Source of the DNA: Microbacterium oryzae
GTDB taxonomy: Bacteria; Actinomycetota; Actinomycetes; Actinomycetales; Microbacteriaceae
Assembly (NCBI RefSeq): GCF_030406385.1
Contig: NZ_JAUEPM010000008.1
Span: 62,001 to 126,000 of the forward strand
DNA length: 64,000 nt
Direction: 5' to 3'
In this document: positions 48,236 to 56,833 of the stretch, piece by piece
Layout of the letters: the number at the start of each line of letters is the position of its first letter
How positions within the stretch are numbered: position 1 is the stretch's first letter
Translations under genes and position numbers: made by a program
Notes under the pieces: model-generated
The model's database searches: none
Seen by the model: the letters and a program-made list of their open reading frames with translations, nothing else
Told to the model about the DNA's origin: nothing

Positions 48236-49834
48236 TCATCCCGCGACTTTCTGCGTCGCCGGTCGCTCCCGCCAGACCCAGGGCGCGCCATGCGCCGACC
48301 GGCCGATCAGCACGAGGCCGTCCTCGTCGGTGCGCGCGGTCGTCGTGCCGAGGGAGCGCAGCTCGGCGAGGATGCCTGCGGCCGGATGGCCGTAGTCGTT
48401 GTCCGCGCCCACGCCGATCAGAGCGAGGGCGGGGCGGGCCATCCGGTAGAGCTCCGGGTCCTGATCGGCGCTGCCGTGATGGGCGACTTTGACGACGTCG
48501 AAGCGCCCGGCCAGCGCACCCGATCCACGCAGGGCCGCCTGCGACGACGCGCCGAGATCGCCGAGCAGCAGCGTGCGCGGGATGGCGCCTCCCGCGATCG
48601 CGAGGACGACGCTCGCGTCGTTCCCCTCCGGGAAGGCACGACTGTCGCGCCTCGGCCACAGCACGCGCCAGCGCGCGGCGCCGAGACTCCCGGACATCCC
48701 GACGGAGGCGTCGGTGCGACGCGCCTTCCCCGCGCGTTCCAACCACTCCTCGCCGTCCTCCCCCAACGGCCCGTGCAGCACCGTGTCGGCGCGACCGGCG
48801 GCCGCGTCCACCCCGCCGACGTGATCCAGGTCGAAGTGCGTCAGCACGAGGACGTCGAGACGACCGATTCCGAGGCGCGTCAGGCACGCGTCCAGGAGCG
48901 CCGGATCCGGCCCGGTGTCGACGAGCATCGTCGCACCTTCGGAGCGCAGCAGCACCGCGTCGCCCTGCCCGATGTCGCACATCGCGATGCTCCAGTCTCG
49001 CGGGGCAGTGAGCGGGCCGGCGACGCCGGCCAGCGCGCTCGTCCCCGCGCTCACACCGGTCACCACAGCCAGCACGACGAGTGCGGCACGCCGCACCCTC
49101 GCCCGCACCCTGGTCGGGCGCAGGAGCACGGCGACGAGAGCCGCGCCGACCAGCGCGAGCGCGAGGCACCCGAGGAAGCCACCCCACCAGGGCACCGCGG
49201 CGGCCGGCAGCCGCGCGAACAGCAGCGCGGTCTGCGCGATCCACGCGGACGGCACCCACGCGAGGCCGGCGATCCCCTCCGCCAGGAGCGGAACGCCCTG
49301 CAGGACGCACGCGAGCATCCCGAGCACCGTCGCCGCCGGCGCCGCGGGAGTGGCGATCATGTTCGCCACCACCCCGTAGGCGGAGACCTGCGGGCTCAGG
49401 AGCACGAGGATCGGCCCGCACGCGATCTGCGCGGCCAGCGGCACCGCCACTCCGAGGGCGACTGCCCGCGGCATCCAGCGCTCCAGCCCCTCGGCGAGCG
49501 GCCCGGCCAGCAGCAGCAGCGCGGCCGTCGCGAGGGCGGACAGCGCGAAGCCGTACGTCGTCGCGAGCCACGGGTCGAGCACCAGCAAGACCACCACGGC
49601 GCCGCCGAGCGCGGCTGCTCCCGCCCCGGTGCGTCCGAGGAGCACGCCCAGCATCGCCATGGCGGCCATCGTCGCCGCTCGCACGACGCTCGGCTCCGGG
49701 GTGACGAGCAGCACGAAGCCGCCCAGCGTCGCCAGAGCGACGAGCACGCGAGCCGATCGCGGCAGCCGGACCGCTGCCGCGATCGCGAACGCGATCCCGA
49801 CGACGAGCGCACAGTTCGCGCCAGATACGGTTGT
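48236..49834 (-). pseudogene. comEC: comEC, 5'-truncated by an integrated element
   Basis: The frame gives the C-terminal two thirds of ComEC: the Competence membrane domain with the conserved TVSGANCALV at 49832-49803 and VTPEPSVVRAATMAAMAML, then a metallo-beta-lactamase-like domain (THFDLDHVGGVDA, VVKVAHHGSADQDPE). Everything upstream of TVSG (OB domain and first helices) is missing; the sequence turns into the element and a serine integrase gene. ComEC forms the channel for incoming DNA in transformation, so this copy cannot work as it stands. Stop at 48236. Confidence 0.88.
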
Positions 49835-49845
49835 ATAGAGGGGTG
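49815..49845. other. Element-chromosome junction (attachment site) in comEC
   Basis: Similarity to ComEC ends at codon GTA/ACC (49826-49831), and the integrase frame opens at the same place. Large serine integrases usually have attP beside their own gene, so the crossover should lie here, within the conserved (L)TAVSG codons. The matching junction with the 5' part of comEC was not found in the remaining 14 kb. Confidence 0.7.
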
Positions 49846-51384
49846 CGTAGCTTCCAAGCGAGTGGTTTGATCGTTCGCGAGTACCTGCGAGTCTCGAAAG
49901 ACCGCAGCGAGAGGGGTAAGAGCCCCGAACAGCAGCACAACGACAACGTGCGCTCTATCGAGAACAACGGCTGGGTCATGCACCCGGACCCGCCGTATCG
50001 GGACAACGACCGCAGCGCCAGCCAGTTCGCGCGCAAAGACCGCGAGGACTTCAAACGCCTTGTCGCGGATCTGGAGAACGACACCTTCGGGGCCGAGGTC
50101 CTCGCTATCTGGGAGTCCAGCCGAGGCTCCCGTCGCGTCGGCGAGTGGGTGGACCTCGTGGAGCTGTGCGCGGCCCGGAGGGTACGGGTGTGGGTCACAA
50201 CACACGGCCGACTCTATGACCCGCGCAACCCCCGTGACCGTCGAAGCCTTCTCGAAGACGCCGTCGATGCCGAGTACGAGAGCGCCAAGACCTCCGAGCG
50301 CATCAAGCGCGACGTCCGAGCTGCCGCCGAGGACGGTCGGCCCCACGGCAAGAACTTGTACGGCTATCAGCGCACCTACCGCCTAGGGCCTCGCGGCCCT
50401 GTTCTCGACGAGATTCTGCCGCATCTCGAACAGGCGCCCATCGTCCAAGAGGCGGCTCGTCGCATCCTCGAAGGTGACAGCCTCTATGCAATAGCGAAGG
50501 ACTTCAACGCTCGCGGGATTCCACCTCGCCGCCCGCCGCGGAAGGATCATCGCAGCAACCTCGGCTGGACACCGCCGGCGGTCAAGCAGATGCTGACCGT
50601 GCCCGCGTACGCGGGCAAGCGCCAACACCGTGGAGAGATCCTCGCGGACGCGGTCTGGCCGGCGCTCATCGAGTACGAGTCCTGGCAGAAGCTGCAGTCA
50701 CTCCTGTCCCCCGCAAGCCGGAAGCGCACCAATGACTGGCCCGCGGTTCACCTTCTCAGCGGCATCGCGGTCTGTGGTGTCTGCGGAGCGAGCACGCGCG
50801 TCAGCAAGCAGAACAAGGGCTCGAAGAGGAAGTTCGACCAGGACGGCAATCCGCTTCCCCGCGAGCAGTACTACTCGTACATCTGCGTCGGAGTCCCGGG
50901 GAAGACGGGATTCCACGTGGCGATGAAGGAGGATCACCTCGACAAGATCGTCACAGAGCTCCTGTTCGAGCGCGTCGAGCGACCGGACTCCCTCGCACTC
51001 ATGGGCGAGGCAGGGGAAGGCACGGACGAGAAGCGCAGGGAACTGATCGACGAGATCACCGGCTATCAGCGGTACCTCGACCAGGTCCGCGAACAGGCCG
51101 CGGAGAAGCTCGACGTCAGCATTCTCATCGATCAGCAGGCTCGCATCGAGCCGAAGATCAAGGCAGCACAAGAGCGCCTCGAGAAGCTCTCCGCGTTGGA
51201 CCCGCTCGTTCTGAAACTCATCGCCGACGGGTCGGTCCGAGAGGCGTGGGATAACGAACTCACGCTGGCGCAAAAGCGGCGGGTCGTTAGAGCGGTCATG
51301 CGACCTCAGATCATGCCGGTCGGCAGGGGCTGGAAGGGCATCAAGGGGCCGAACGCCGAGCGAGTCGTTCCTGGGTGGCGCTAG
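49831..51384 (+). CDS. int: Large serine recombinase (integrase)
   Basis: This protein of about 517 residues has an N-terminal resolvase domain with catalytic Ser in REYLRVSKDRS near residue 21 and the Arg cluster IWESSRGSRR. A recombinase domain follows (HGKNLYGYQRTYRL ... ILEGDSLYAIAKDFNARGIP), then a zinc ribbon (CGVCGAST, then YICVG and FHVAM) and a coiled coil near residue 410-460. The start is uncertain: TTG 49831, GTG 49843 or TTG 49867, none with a good ribosome-binding site. It inserts and, with a directionality factor, excises the element. Confidence 0.92.
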   Translation: MYRGVRSFQASGLIVREYLRVSKDRSERGKSPEQQHNDNVRSIENNGWVMHPDPPYRDNDRSASQFARKDREDFKRLVADLENDTFGAEVLAIWESSRGSRRVGEWVDLVELCAARRVRVWVTTHGRLYDPRNPRDRRSLLEDAVDAEYESAKTSERIKRDVRAAAEDGRPHGKNLYGYQRTYRLGPRGPVLDEILPHLEQAPIVQEAARRILEGDSLYAIAKDFNARGIPPRRPPRKDHRSNLGWTPPAVKQMLTVPAYAGKRQHRGEILADAVWPALIEYESWQKLQSLLSPASRKRTNDWPAVHLLSGIAVCGVCGASTRVSKQNKGSKRKFDQDGNPLPREQYYSYICVGVPGKTGFHVAMKEDHLDKIVTELLFERVERPDSLALMGEAGEGTDEKRRELIDEITGYQRYLDQVREQAAEKLDVSILIDQQARIEPKIKAAQERLEKLSALDPLVLKLIADGSVREAWDNELTLAQKRRVVRAVMRPQIMPVGRGWKGIKGPNAERVVPGWR

Positions 51385-51475
51385 GCCGGATCTACCGGCA
51401 AGGCGGTGATCGTCACGGCTCCTTCGGGCCACGACTTACCTCGTTCTAAGCCTCGACTGCTCACTTTGAGCAGAG

Positions 51476-51505
51476 TTGTACCTTTTCGAGTAGTTCTGAT
51501 ATGTT
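51476..51505 (+). promoter_or_regulatory. Candidate promoter of the xis-primase operon
   Basis: TTGTAC (51476-51481) and TATGTT (51500-51505) have 18 bp between them, in an AT-rich stretch (51460-51600) unlike the coding DNA around it. It points at the genes from 51795 onward. Confidence 0.4.
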
Positions 51506-51560
51506 TGACGACCCTGCAACCGCGGGGAATCGAAAACTCAACATGCACAGCTTGTCAAGG

Positions 51561-51584
51561 GTTCATCATCGGCAGGTGATGAAC
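51561..51584. repeat. 8-bp inverted repeat, possible operator
   Basis: GTTCATCA (51561-51568) and TGATGAAC (51577-51584) are exact complements with an 8-nt centre, downstream of the candidate promoter. A repressor-binding site or a short hairpin are both possible. Confidence 0.4.
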
Positions 51585-51607
51585 TCTCAATTAGATGCCT
51601 GAAGAAC

Positions 51608-51750
51608 AAAGACCCCTCCGTGGGTCTGGTTTGCGTCGCTTGGCTGGCACGCGAACGAGAGAAGACGAGCCCCGAATAGAAAAGACCCCCACGCGCGGGT
51701 CTGGTTTGCGTCGCTTGGCTGGCACGCGAACGAGAGAAGACGAGCTCCGA
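51608..51750 (+). repeat. Two direct repeats of about 65 bp, each opening with a hairpin
   Basis: The copies start at 51608 and 51681. Both begin AAAGACCCC, contain an AGACCC...GGGTCT hairpin (loops of 6 and 8 nt) and share an identical tail from GGGTCTGGTTTGCG through GCTTGGCTGGCACGCG to GAAGACGAGC. The only differences are in the hairpin loop and the end. The hairpin plus T-rich tail resembles terminators. The perfect copy of the tail suggests recent duplication or selection. Confidence 0.8.
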
Positions 51751-51794
51751 TATCAAAAGACTGTTGCTGTGCTCCTCTGAAAGGGAGCAAGTAA

Positions 51795-52100
51795 TTGAAC
51801 GACAACAAGATGAAGCCGGGTATCACTCTGCGTGAGATCCAGGCGACATACGGTTTCAGTGAGCCGACGCTGCGTCGATACGTGGCTAAGGGCAAGCTGA
51901 AAGCCGTTCGCTTCGGCGGCCGGCTTTACTTCGACGCTGAGCACGTACGCGAGGCGCTCTCACCGGTTCCCGCTCGCCCCTCGGACGACTACGTCCGGGA
52001 GTGGGCCAGGAAGATGGCCGCTGAAGCGCCGCCGCTTCGCCCTGAACAGCGCGACATCATCGTGTCGGCGTTCGCATCGGTGATTGGCGGTGCCCGTTGA
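51795..52100 (+). CDS. Helix-turn-helix DNA-binding protein (Xis-like)
   Basis: This 101-residue protein has a MerR/excisionase-type winged HTH (LREIQATYGFSEPTLRRYVA, then KAVRFGGRLYFDAEHV) and a helical tail. TTG 51795 is supported by AGGGAG at 51782-51787. Its position between integrase and primase fits a recombination directionality factor or a replication regulator. Its stop overlaps the next gene by 4 bp. Confidence 0.75.
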   Translation: MNDNKMKPGITLREIQATYGFSEPTLRRYVAKGKLKAVRFGGRLYFDAEHVREALSPVPARPSDDYVREWARKMAAEAPPLRPEQRDIIVSAFASVIGGAR

Positions 52101-53689
52101 ACGTTAACGAGCCCGCGTCCCAGGTCTTGGTCGACACTGCTAGCGGGGTGAACACGCACCTGGCGGAGATGGAACGGGACCTCGATCGCGAGTGGCTGCG
52201 CCTGCACGCGCCGCAGCACCGCCAGCACATGCGAATTGCGTACGAAGTCGCAATCGATCACGAGATGAAGCTGATGCACGTCACCGGCCTCGGCTGGTTC
52301 CGGTACGACGGCAAGCGCTGGGTGTCGGATCCAGGCGATAAGGCGGCCAAGAACGCCGTCGTGGCGACGATCCGCCGACTGGCCGCGGACGCGATCACGG
52401 ATAAGGAGCTGTTCGGCGACCTCGTAAAGGCGCAGACGGCGAGTGGTACGAAGGGTGTGCTCGAGCTTGCGTCCGCTCTCCCCGGAATCGCGGTTCACGC
52501 CACGGAGCTGGACGTCGACCCGTACCTGCTGAACACTCCCGCCGGCTCGCTCAATCTCCGGACCCTGGAGCTACTCCCGCACGACCCAGCTGACCGTCTT
52601 ACGAAGATGACACGTGGCGCGTACGACCCGCTCGCACCGTGTGAGAAGTGGGAGGCGTTCCTCGAGCGAGTGCTCCCGGACGTGGACGTGCGTACCTACC
52701 TTCAGCGCTTCTTCGGCCTTGCTCTCGTCGGGCAGCAGCTCGAGCACATCCTCGGGATCGCGACGGGTGGCGGCAGAAACGGGAAGGGCGTGACTTACGA
52801 GACGTTCGGCTATGCCCTGGGCGACTACACCCACTACGCGCCGGCCACACTGTTCGAACAGACCAAGGGGAATGCGAACGGAGCCAGTCCCGCGCTGTTC
52901 GATCTGCGCGGCGCCCGCTTCGTCGCGCTTTCGGAGACCGAGAAGATGGCGCGAATCGCGTCCGCGCTGCTGAAGAGTCTCACTGGCGGGGACCCGGTGA
53001 CGGCGCGCCAGCTGTACGCCCAGCCGATCACCTTCCTCGCGTCGTGGCTGATCCTGCTCGTCACCAACCACCTTCCGACACTGCCTGCTGACGACCCGGC
53101 CGTCTGGGAGCGCGTCCGCGTGATCCCCTTCGACGTGTTCATTCCGAAGGAGGAACGCGATCCGCAATTAAAGACGAAGTTGCAGGATGAGGCAGACGGC
53201 ATCCTGACGTGGGCCGCGCGAGGCCTTGCCGACTACTGGACCGAGGGCCTCGTCGAGCCCGAGGCAGTGAAGGGCGCCACCAGCGACTACGCCCAGGCGC
53301 AGGACAATGTTTCGCGCTTCATCGAGGCAACGTGCACCGACGCCCCAGCCAACGGCGGCAGCACCACCAAGGAGCTGCACGACGCATATCAGGAGTGGGC
53401 GATCGCCGACGGGATCTTCCGCGAGCATCGCTCGGGGCGCACGGACTTCGGACACGCCCTCGACAAGCTCGGCTTCGTCGCCGTGAAGAAGAGCAGAGGC
53501 ATGGTGCGTGAGGGGCTCGGCCTCACCGCGTTCGAACCGAACCTTCCCGAGCACCTCCCCGGCGCGGGCGCGCTAAGCGCCCAACCGGCGATCGTTGGCA
53601 TCGGCAGCGAGCCCGCGGCACCGGTCCAACCCGCGGGCTCTTGGGACGACTTCCTCGAGCCGAAGAGCGCGGCCGTATTTCAGGGTTAG
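52097..53689 (+). CDS. P4/D5-type phage primase-helicase
   Basis: This 530-residue protein (TTG 52097, coupled to the HTH gene) has a D5_N-type region (FGLALVGQQLEHI) followed by a superfamily 3 helicase core. That core has Walker A GGGRNGKGV near residue 222, Walker B-like FVALSETE and sensor LVTNHLPTLPADD. A C-terminal winged domain follows. The N-terminal primase part is short or absent, as the protein is smaller than full P4 alpha. It would unwind the element's origin, possibly the iteron cluster just downstream. Confidence 0.88.
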   Translation: MNVNEPASQVLVDTASGVNTHLAEMERDLDREWLRLHAPQHRQHMRIAYEVAIDHEMKLMHVTGLGWFRYDGKRWVSDPGDKAAKNAVVATIRRLAADAITDKELFGDLVKAQTASGTKGVLELASALPGIAVHATELDVDPYLLNTPAGSLNLRTLELLPHDPADRLTKMTRGAYDPLAPCEKWEAFLERVLPDVDVRTYLQRFFGLALVGQQLEHILGIATGGGRNGKGVTYETFGYALGDYTHYAPATLFEQTKGNANGASPALFDLRGARFVALSETEKMARIASALLKSLTGGDPVTARQLYAQPITFLASWLILLVTNHLPTLPADDPAVWERVRVIPFDVFIPKEERDPQLKTKLQDEADGILTWAARGLADYWTEGLVEPEAVKGATSDYAQAQDNVSRFIEATCTDAPANGGSTTKELHDAYQEWAIADGIFREHRSGRTDFGHALDKLGFVAVKKSRGMVREGLGLTAFEPNLPEHLPGAGALSAQPAIVGIGSEPAAPVQPAGSWDDFLEPKSAAVFQG

Positions 53690-53761
53690 CACCGTCCGGG
53701 CCGGGCGGCGAGCACGCGCTCGCTGCCCGGCCGGGCGCTCGCTGCCCGTCATATGCCGCCG

Positions 53762-53952
53762 TGCAGTTGTGCAGTACGCACTTGAACCCTTCTTCTACGC
53801 GCGCGCGTAGTGAGTCTTGTGAGGGAACTGCAGAACTGCATCCAACGTCTTGGTGGCTCGATCTGCTCACTCGTGCAGTTGTGTTGTTAGGGGAGTCAAG
53901 TTCGTCGTAGTTGCGTTGTATGGAAGTCGCACTCCCCCACTGCACAACTGCA
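53762..53952. other. Iteron-like AACTGCA cluster, putative replication origin
   Basis: Five copies of AACTGCA or its complement occur at 53762-53768, 53826-53832, 53834-53840, 53874-53880 and 53946-53952. Three of them extend to the 10-mer TGCAGTTGTG or its complement. They start 73 bp after the primase-helicase gene, in DNA with no convincing gene (53690-54329). Repeats of this kind mark the origin in P4-like replicons. Confidence 0.5.
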
Positions 53953-54329
53953 TCTGCCGACTGAGCTCACGGACGAGCCCAGTGCAGGCGTCGCTTTGCA
54001 CGGGCACCGTATCTTGCACGGGGTCGCGACGAGGCGTCGGTCGCCCCTCAAATCAGCACCTGGGCGTCCCTGCCCGAGCAAGCACTCCATCGAGGGCCCG
54101 GGGGCCGTGGAGACGAGATAGGTGGCGCAGGGTGGAAACAGCCGTGGCGCGAGCGCGGAAAGACCTCGAGGCGCTGGCAGAGGTCCGCACTCGGGCGTTG
54201 GGGTGAGTAACGCGGCCACCACATGGGGCGCTCGATGACCGGCCCGACTACGAGGCACAACACCTACGAGCGCAGACCCAGCGACGAATAGCATGTTCAA
54301 TCGTCGTCGCGAGACCGGTTCACGGCGGG

Positions 54330-54431
54330 CGCCGATTGTTGCTCCGCCCATGCAGTGAGCCGGCAAGGCCGGCTCGGGAGGCCTCGTGAGGCCGTTCCAA
54401 CAAGAGCTTTCGGACGGAGCAACAATCGGCG
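54330..54431 (+). ncRNA. Structured module 1 (long closing helix)
   Basis: A 17-bp perfect helix (54330-54346 with 54415-54431; GCCGATTGTTGCTCCG and complement) encloses two hairpins. The first is AGCCGGC-AAG-GCCGGCT (54358-54374) and the second GGCCTC-GT-GAGGCC (about 54380-54393). Downstream a CGAGC-TGATAAC-GCTCG hairpin (about 54460-54476) belongs to the same unit. No credible protein frame runs through it. RNA is the simplest reading; a DNA-level role is possible. Confidence 0.55.
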
Positions 54432-54590
54432 AGCTCGAATCATTCCAAGAAGAAGTAACGAGCTGATAACGCTCGTGCGAAGACTCTTCACGACCTGCGG
54501 GCGCGACAGCACCGACGACGCCGCGCGAGCCTCCTAGCCTGTGGCACCTACGCCAACGCGCTGCGTCGTATGCCGGCGGTCCACAGCCGG

Positions 54591-54692
54591 CGCCGATTGT
54601 TGCTCCGTCTGCGTCAGATGCCGGCGGAGCCGGCTCGGGGAGCCTCGTGAGGCTTTAGCAGCAAAAGCTCTCAGACGGAGCAACAATCGGCG
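54591..54692 (+). ncRNA. Structured module 2 (long closing helix)
   Basis: It repeats module 1 about 261 bp on. The closing helix is 21 bp (54591-54611 with 54672-54692) and includes the same 16 bp, extended inward by TCTG/CAGA. The inner hairpins are GCCGGCGGAGCCGGC and AGCCTC-GT-GAGGCT. Compared with module 1 the outer pair of the second hairpin changes from G-C to A-T on both sides, a compensatory change. A CGAGC-type hairpin with loop CGATAAC follows (about 54720-54735). Confidence 0.55.
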
Positions 54693-54783
54693 AGCCCGAT
54701 TCATTCCTGAGAAAGATCACGAGCCGATAACGCTCCGCGGCGCCACCTCCGCGACGGTATGCCTCGGGCGTCATGCGGACGCG

Positions 54784-55083
54784 TAGAGCCGGCGTAGCCG
54801 ACTCGGGAGGCCTCGCAGAGGCCGACACTCAAGAGCCCACAGACTCGTCGTGCGCGTTCGCGCGCGTGAAGCCGGCAACGCCGGCTCGGGAGGCCTCACA
54901 GAGGCCGACACTCAAGAGCCCACAGACTCGTCGTGCGCGTTCGCGCGCGTGAAGCCGGCAACGCCGGCTCGGGAGGCCTCGCAGAGACCGACACCCAAGA
55001 GTCCACGGGCTCGCGCACGCATACGCGTGCGTAGAGCCGGCAGAGCCGGCTCGGGAGGCCTCGCAGAGGCCGACTCTAGGCAC
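54784..55083 (+). ncRNA. Array of four 83-bp structured modules
   Basis: Units begin at 54787, 54870, 54953 and 55035 (spacing 83, 83, 82). Each has AGCCGGC-nnn-GCCGGCT, the linker CGGG and GGCCTC-nnn-GAGGCC, then a tail with CAAGAG. Sequences flanking each unit can pair to close it. In unit 2, CGCGCGT pairs with GTGCGCG, which can instead form a GTTCGC-type hairpin with the next copy. In unit 4, GTGCGTAG (55027-55034) pairs with CTAGGCAC (55076-55083) with one mismatch. Hairpins continue to 55223, including GGCGC-TTCG-GCGCC (55210-55223), whose UUCG loop favours plus-strand RNA. Confidence 0.6.
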
Positions 55084-55244
55084 CTACGTCGTAGGTGCTT
55101 CTCGCACCTTTGTCGGTGCGAGACGGGGCCGGCGCAGCCTGCCCCGGGGGTGAATTCGAGAGGAGACGCCTCTCATCACCGGTGCGCTTCGCCTTGCGCT
55201 ACATCATCCGGCGCTTCGGCGCCCAACAACCGATTGGATACGAG

Positions 55245-55679
55245 ATGGCTGAGACCGAGATCGTTCTGGAATTTGGCGACGACACCCTCGAGGAATTCGA
55301 GGCTCTCTGCATACATCGGGACCTTGATCCCAAGCTCTTGGCCCGCGACGCCATGGTCGCAATCGGGAAGGCAATGCAGGCGGGCGCCTGCTACGGGGAA
55401 AGCATCCAGGCCATCTACGCCTTCGCCGCCAGTAAGGGCGCTCCTGCGCGATCATATGGCGCCTGTGATCATCGTCCCCTCGGACACAACAAGGTCGGCG
55501 TCGACCTGGTCACCGCGATCACGTACGCGATGAAATTCGGCGTCGATCATAAGGAGGTTCTCTTCATCATCGACATGAGCACCGCTCACACGAAGCTCAC
55601 AAACATGGGCTTCTCCTTCGAGGACATTCAACGCACCATCGAGAAGCTCGCGGTCACCGGCACGACGGCGGTCGCATAG
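55245..55679 (+). CDS. Small protein of unknown function downstream of the structured array
   Basis: This 144-residue protein starts at ATG 55245, with only a weak ribosome-binding site. The first half (EIVLEFGDDTLEEFEALCIH, then DLDPKLLARDAMVAIGKAMQ) looks like a ribbon-helix-helix or similar small fold. The second half has VDLVTAITYAMKFGVDHKEV and a helix near the end. I do not recognise a family. It is separated from the last strong hairpin by 21 bp, so the two may share a transcript. Confidence 0.6.
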   Translation: MAETEIVLEFGDDTLEEFEALCIHRDLDPKLLARDAMVAIGKAMQAGACYGESIQAIYAFAASKGAPARSYGACDHRPLGHNKVGVDLVTAITYAMKFGVDHKEVLFIIDMSTAHTKLTNMGFSFEDIQRTIEKLAVTGTTAVA

Positions 55680-55928
55680 TAGGAGTCGATCGTCGTTAAC
55701 GGATAGGTGGTGCACAGCACGTTTGGAACTTGTCGTCGGCTGGCGGCGGGTTCCGATCGCAGATGACCGTACGGCGTGACAGCCGCTTGATCGCGTCTCC
55801 GTCGATGACCCCTGCCTGGTCGGTGGGGGTGTCCCTTTTCACGAGCACGCGACGGCGGACGACCAGTTCGCCACTCTCTCGACTGCCGCTCAACATCCGG
55901 CGGGTGCGGATGGAAGGGCTTCGGCCGC

Positions 55929-56126
55929 ACTGCTCGGGAGCGCGAGCTACGCGCCTCCCGCGAACGCGGACCGCTGCAGACGCTCACCGCCGAGCAGCTG
56001 GGACTCGGGTCACGGCCGATTACTATCGCGCCGGAGGGCATGCGCGTTCGGGGTCACGCCTGGTTGCGCTTCGGCGATGCTGACGCCTCGCCCCACCGTT
56101 CGCGCACGCCGTTGGAACATCGATGA
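55929..56126 (+). pseudogene. Gene fragment of unknown family
   Basis: One frame reads like a protein (RELRASRERGPLQTLTAEQL, then GSRPITIAPEGMRVRGHAWL) up to a stop at 56124-56126, but no start or continuation on either side is convincing. It is probably what is left of a larger gene. The stretch 55680-55928 contains nothing else I can support. Confidence 0.4.
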
Positions 56127-56293
56127 CGTCGGCGTAGAGGTTGACGTGAGCGGCGAGTTGATGCGCTCCTGGGCCGGGCAAGGTGCACGTTGTCACATTG
56201 AGGACCGGCGCGACCGGCGCGTGATGAACTCGCCGGGGTCCATGGACGCGAGGCACCCGAGACCGGTCGCTATCTCTCGCACGAGAACCACTT

Positions 56294-56329
56294 CCCGGAA
56301 TCATTCTCGGAATCATTGTCGAAATCATT
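56294..56329. repeat. Three tandem 12-bp repeats
   Basis: CCCGGAATCATT, CTCGGAATCATT and GTCGAAATCATT follow each other without gaps (56294-56305, 56306-56317, 56318-56329). Spacing of about one helical turn suggests protein-binding iterons. The rest of 56127-56833 holds no recognisable gene. Confidence 0.6.
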
Positions 56330-56833
56330 CCCGGCGCTCGCCACCTCTCGCGCCCGTCGGGGATGCGCGCGTCGGCGCGCCCCATCCCTGGTCGAGTTCG
56401 AGCATGCACCCGACGTCCCGAGTCGTCGTCAGCTGCTGATGTCGGCGCCGGAGCAGCGCGAAGGCGTCGCATCGGCCGGAGCACCCGCAGAGGCCCCAGT
56501 GGGGCGTCTGAGGGCAAGGAGCGCGGCGACGATGTAAAGGGCCCGAGGAGCGTCAGCGACGAGGGTGAGGGAGCCCTGGAGACCGAGCGCAGCGAGTGTC
56601 TGCAGGGTGACCGAAGAGTTGTCGGCTGGGCCGACCCCAGGGCGTGATTCCGACGAGGGAAGCGACGGAGGAAACGCAGCGCTGGGCCAACTCCCCTTAT
56701 GCTCTTTCTTCTCTTGCGGCCGGATCCGGAGCTCCAGCGGAGGAGCAGGCTCATTTCTGCCGTTCGATCAGCGAAAAAGGATGGTTCCACCCCTATTGGC
56801 ACCAGTCCGGAATCCGCAGGACCCGAAGGGCGG

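Noticed and set aside
54132..54206. Short GTG frame ending in ARARKDLEALAEVRTRALG
   Set aside because: Only 24 codons with no ribosome-binding site; it could be a gene tail, but there is not enough to call it.
54784..55083. 83-bp repeats as a CRISPR array
   Set aside because: Repeats are contiguous and nearly identical with no unique spacers, and no cas genes are present.
54850..55533. A 227-codon open frame through the repeat array
   Set aside because: Its product is low-complexity (repeated AGNAGSGGL-type peptides) and follows the 83-bp repeat; no ribosome-binding site or family.
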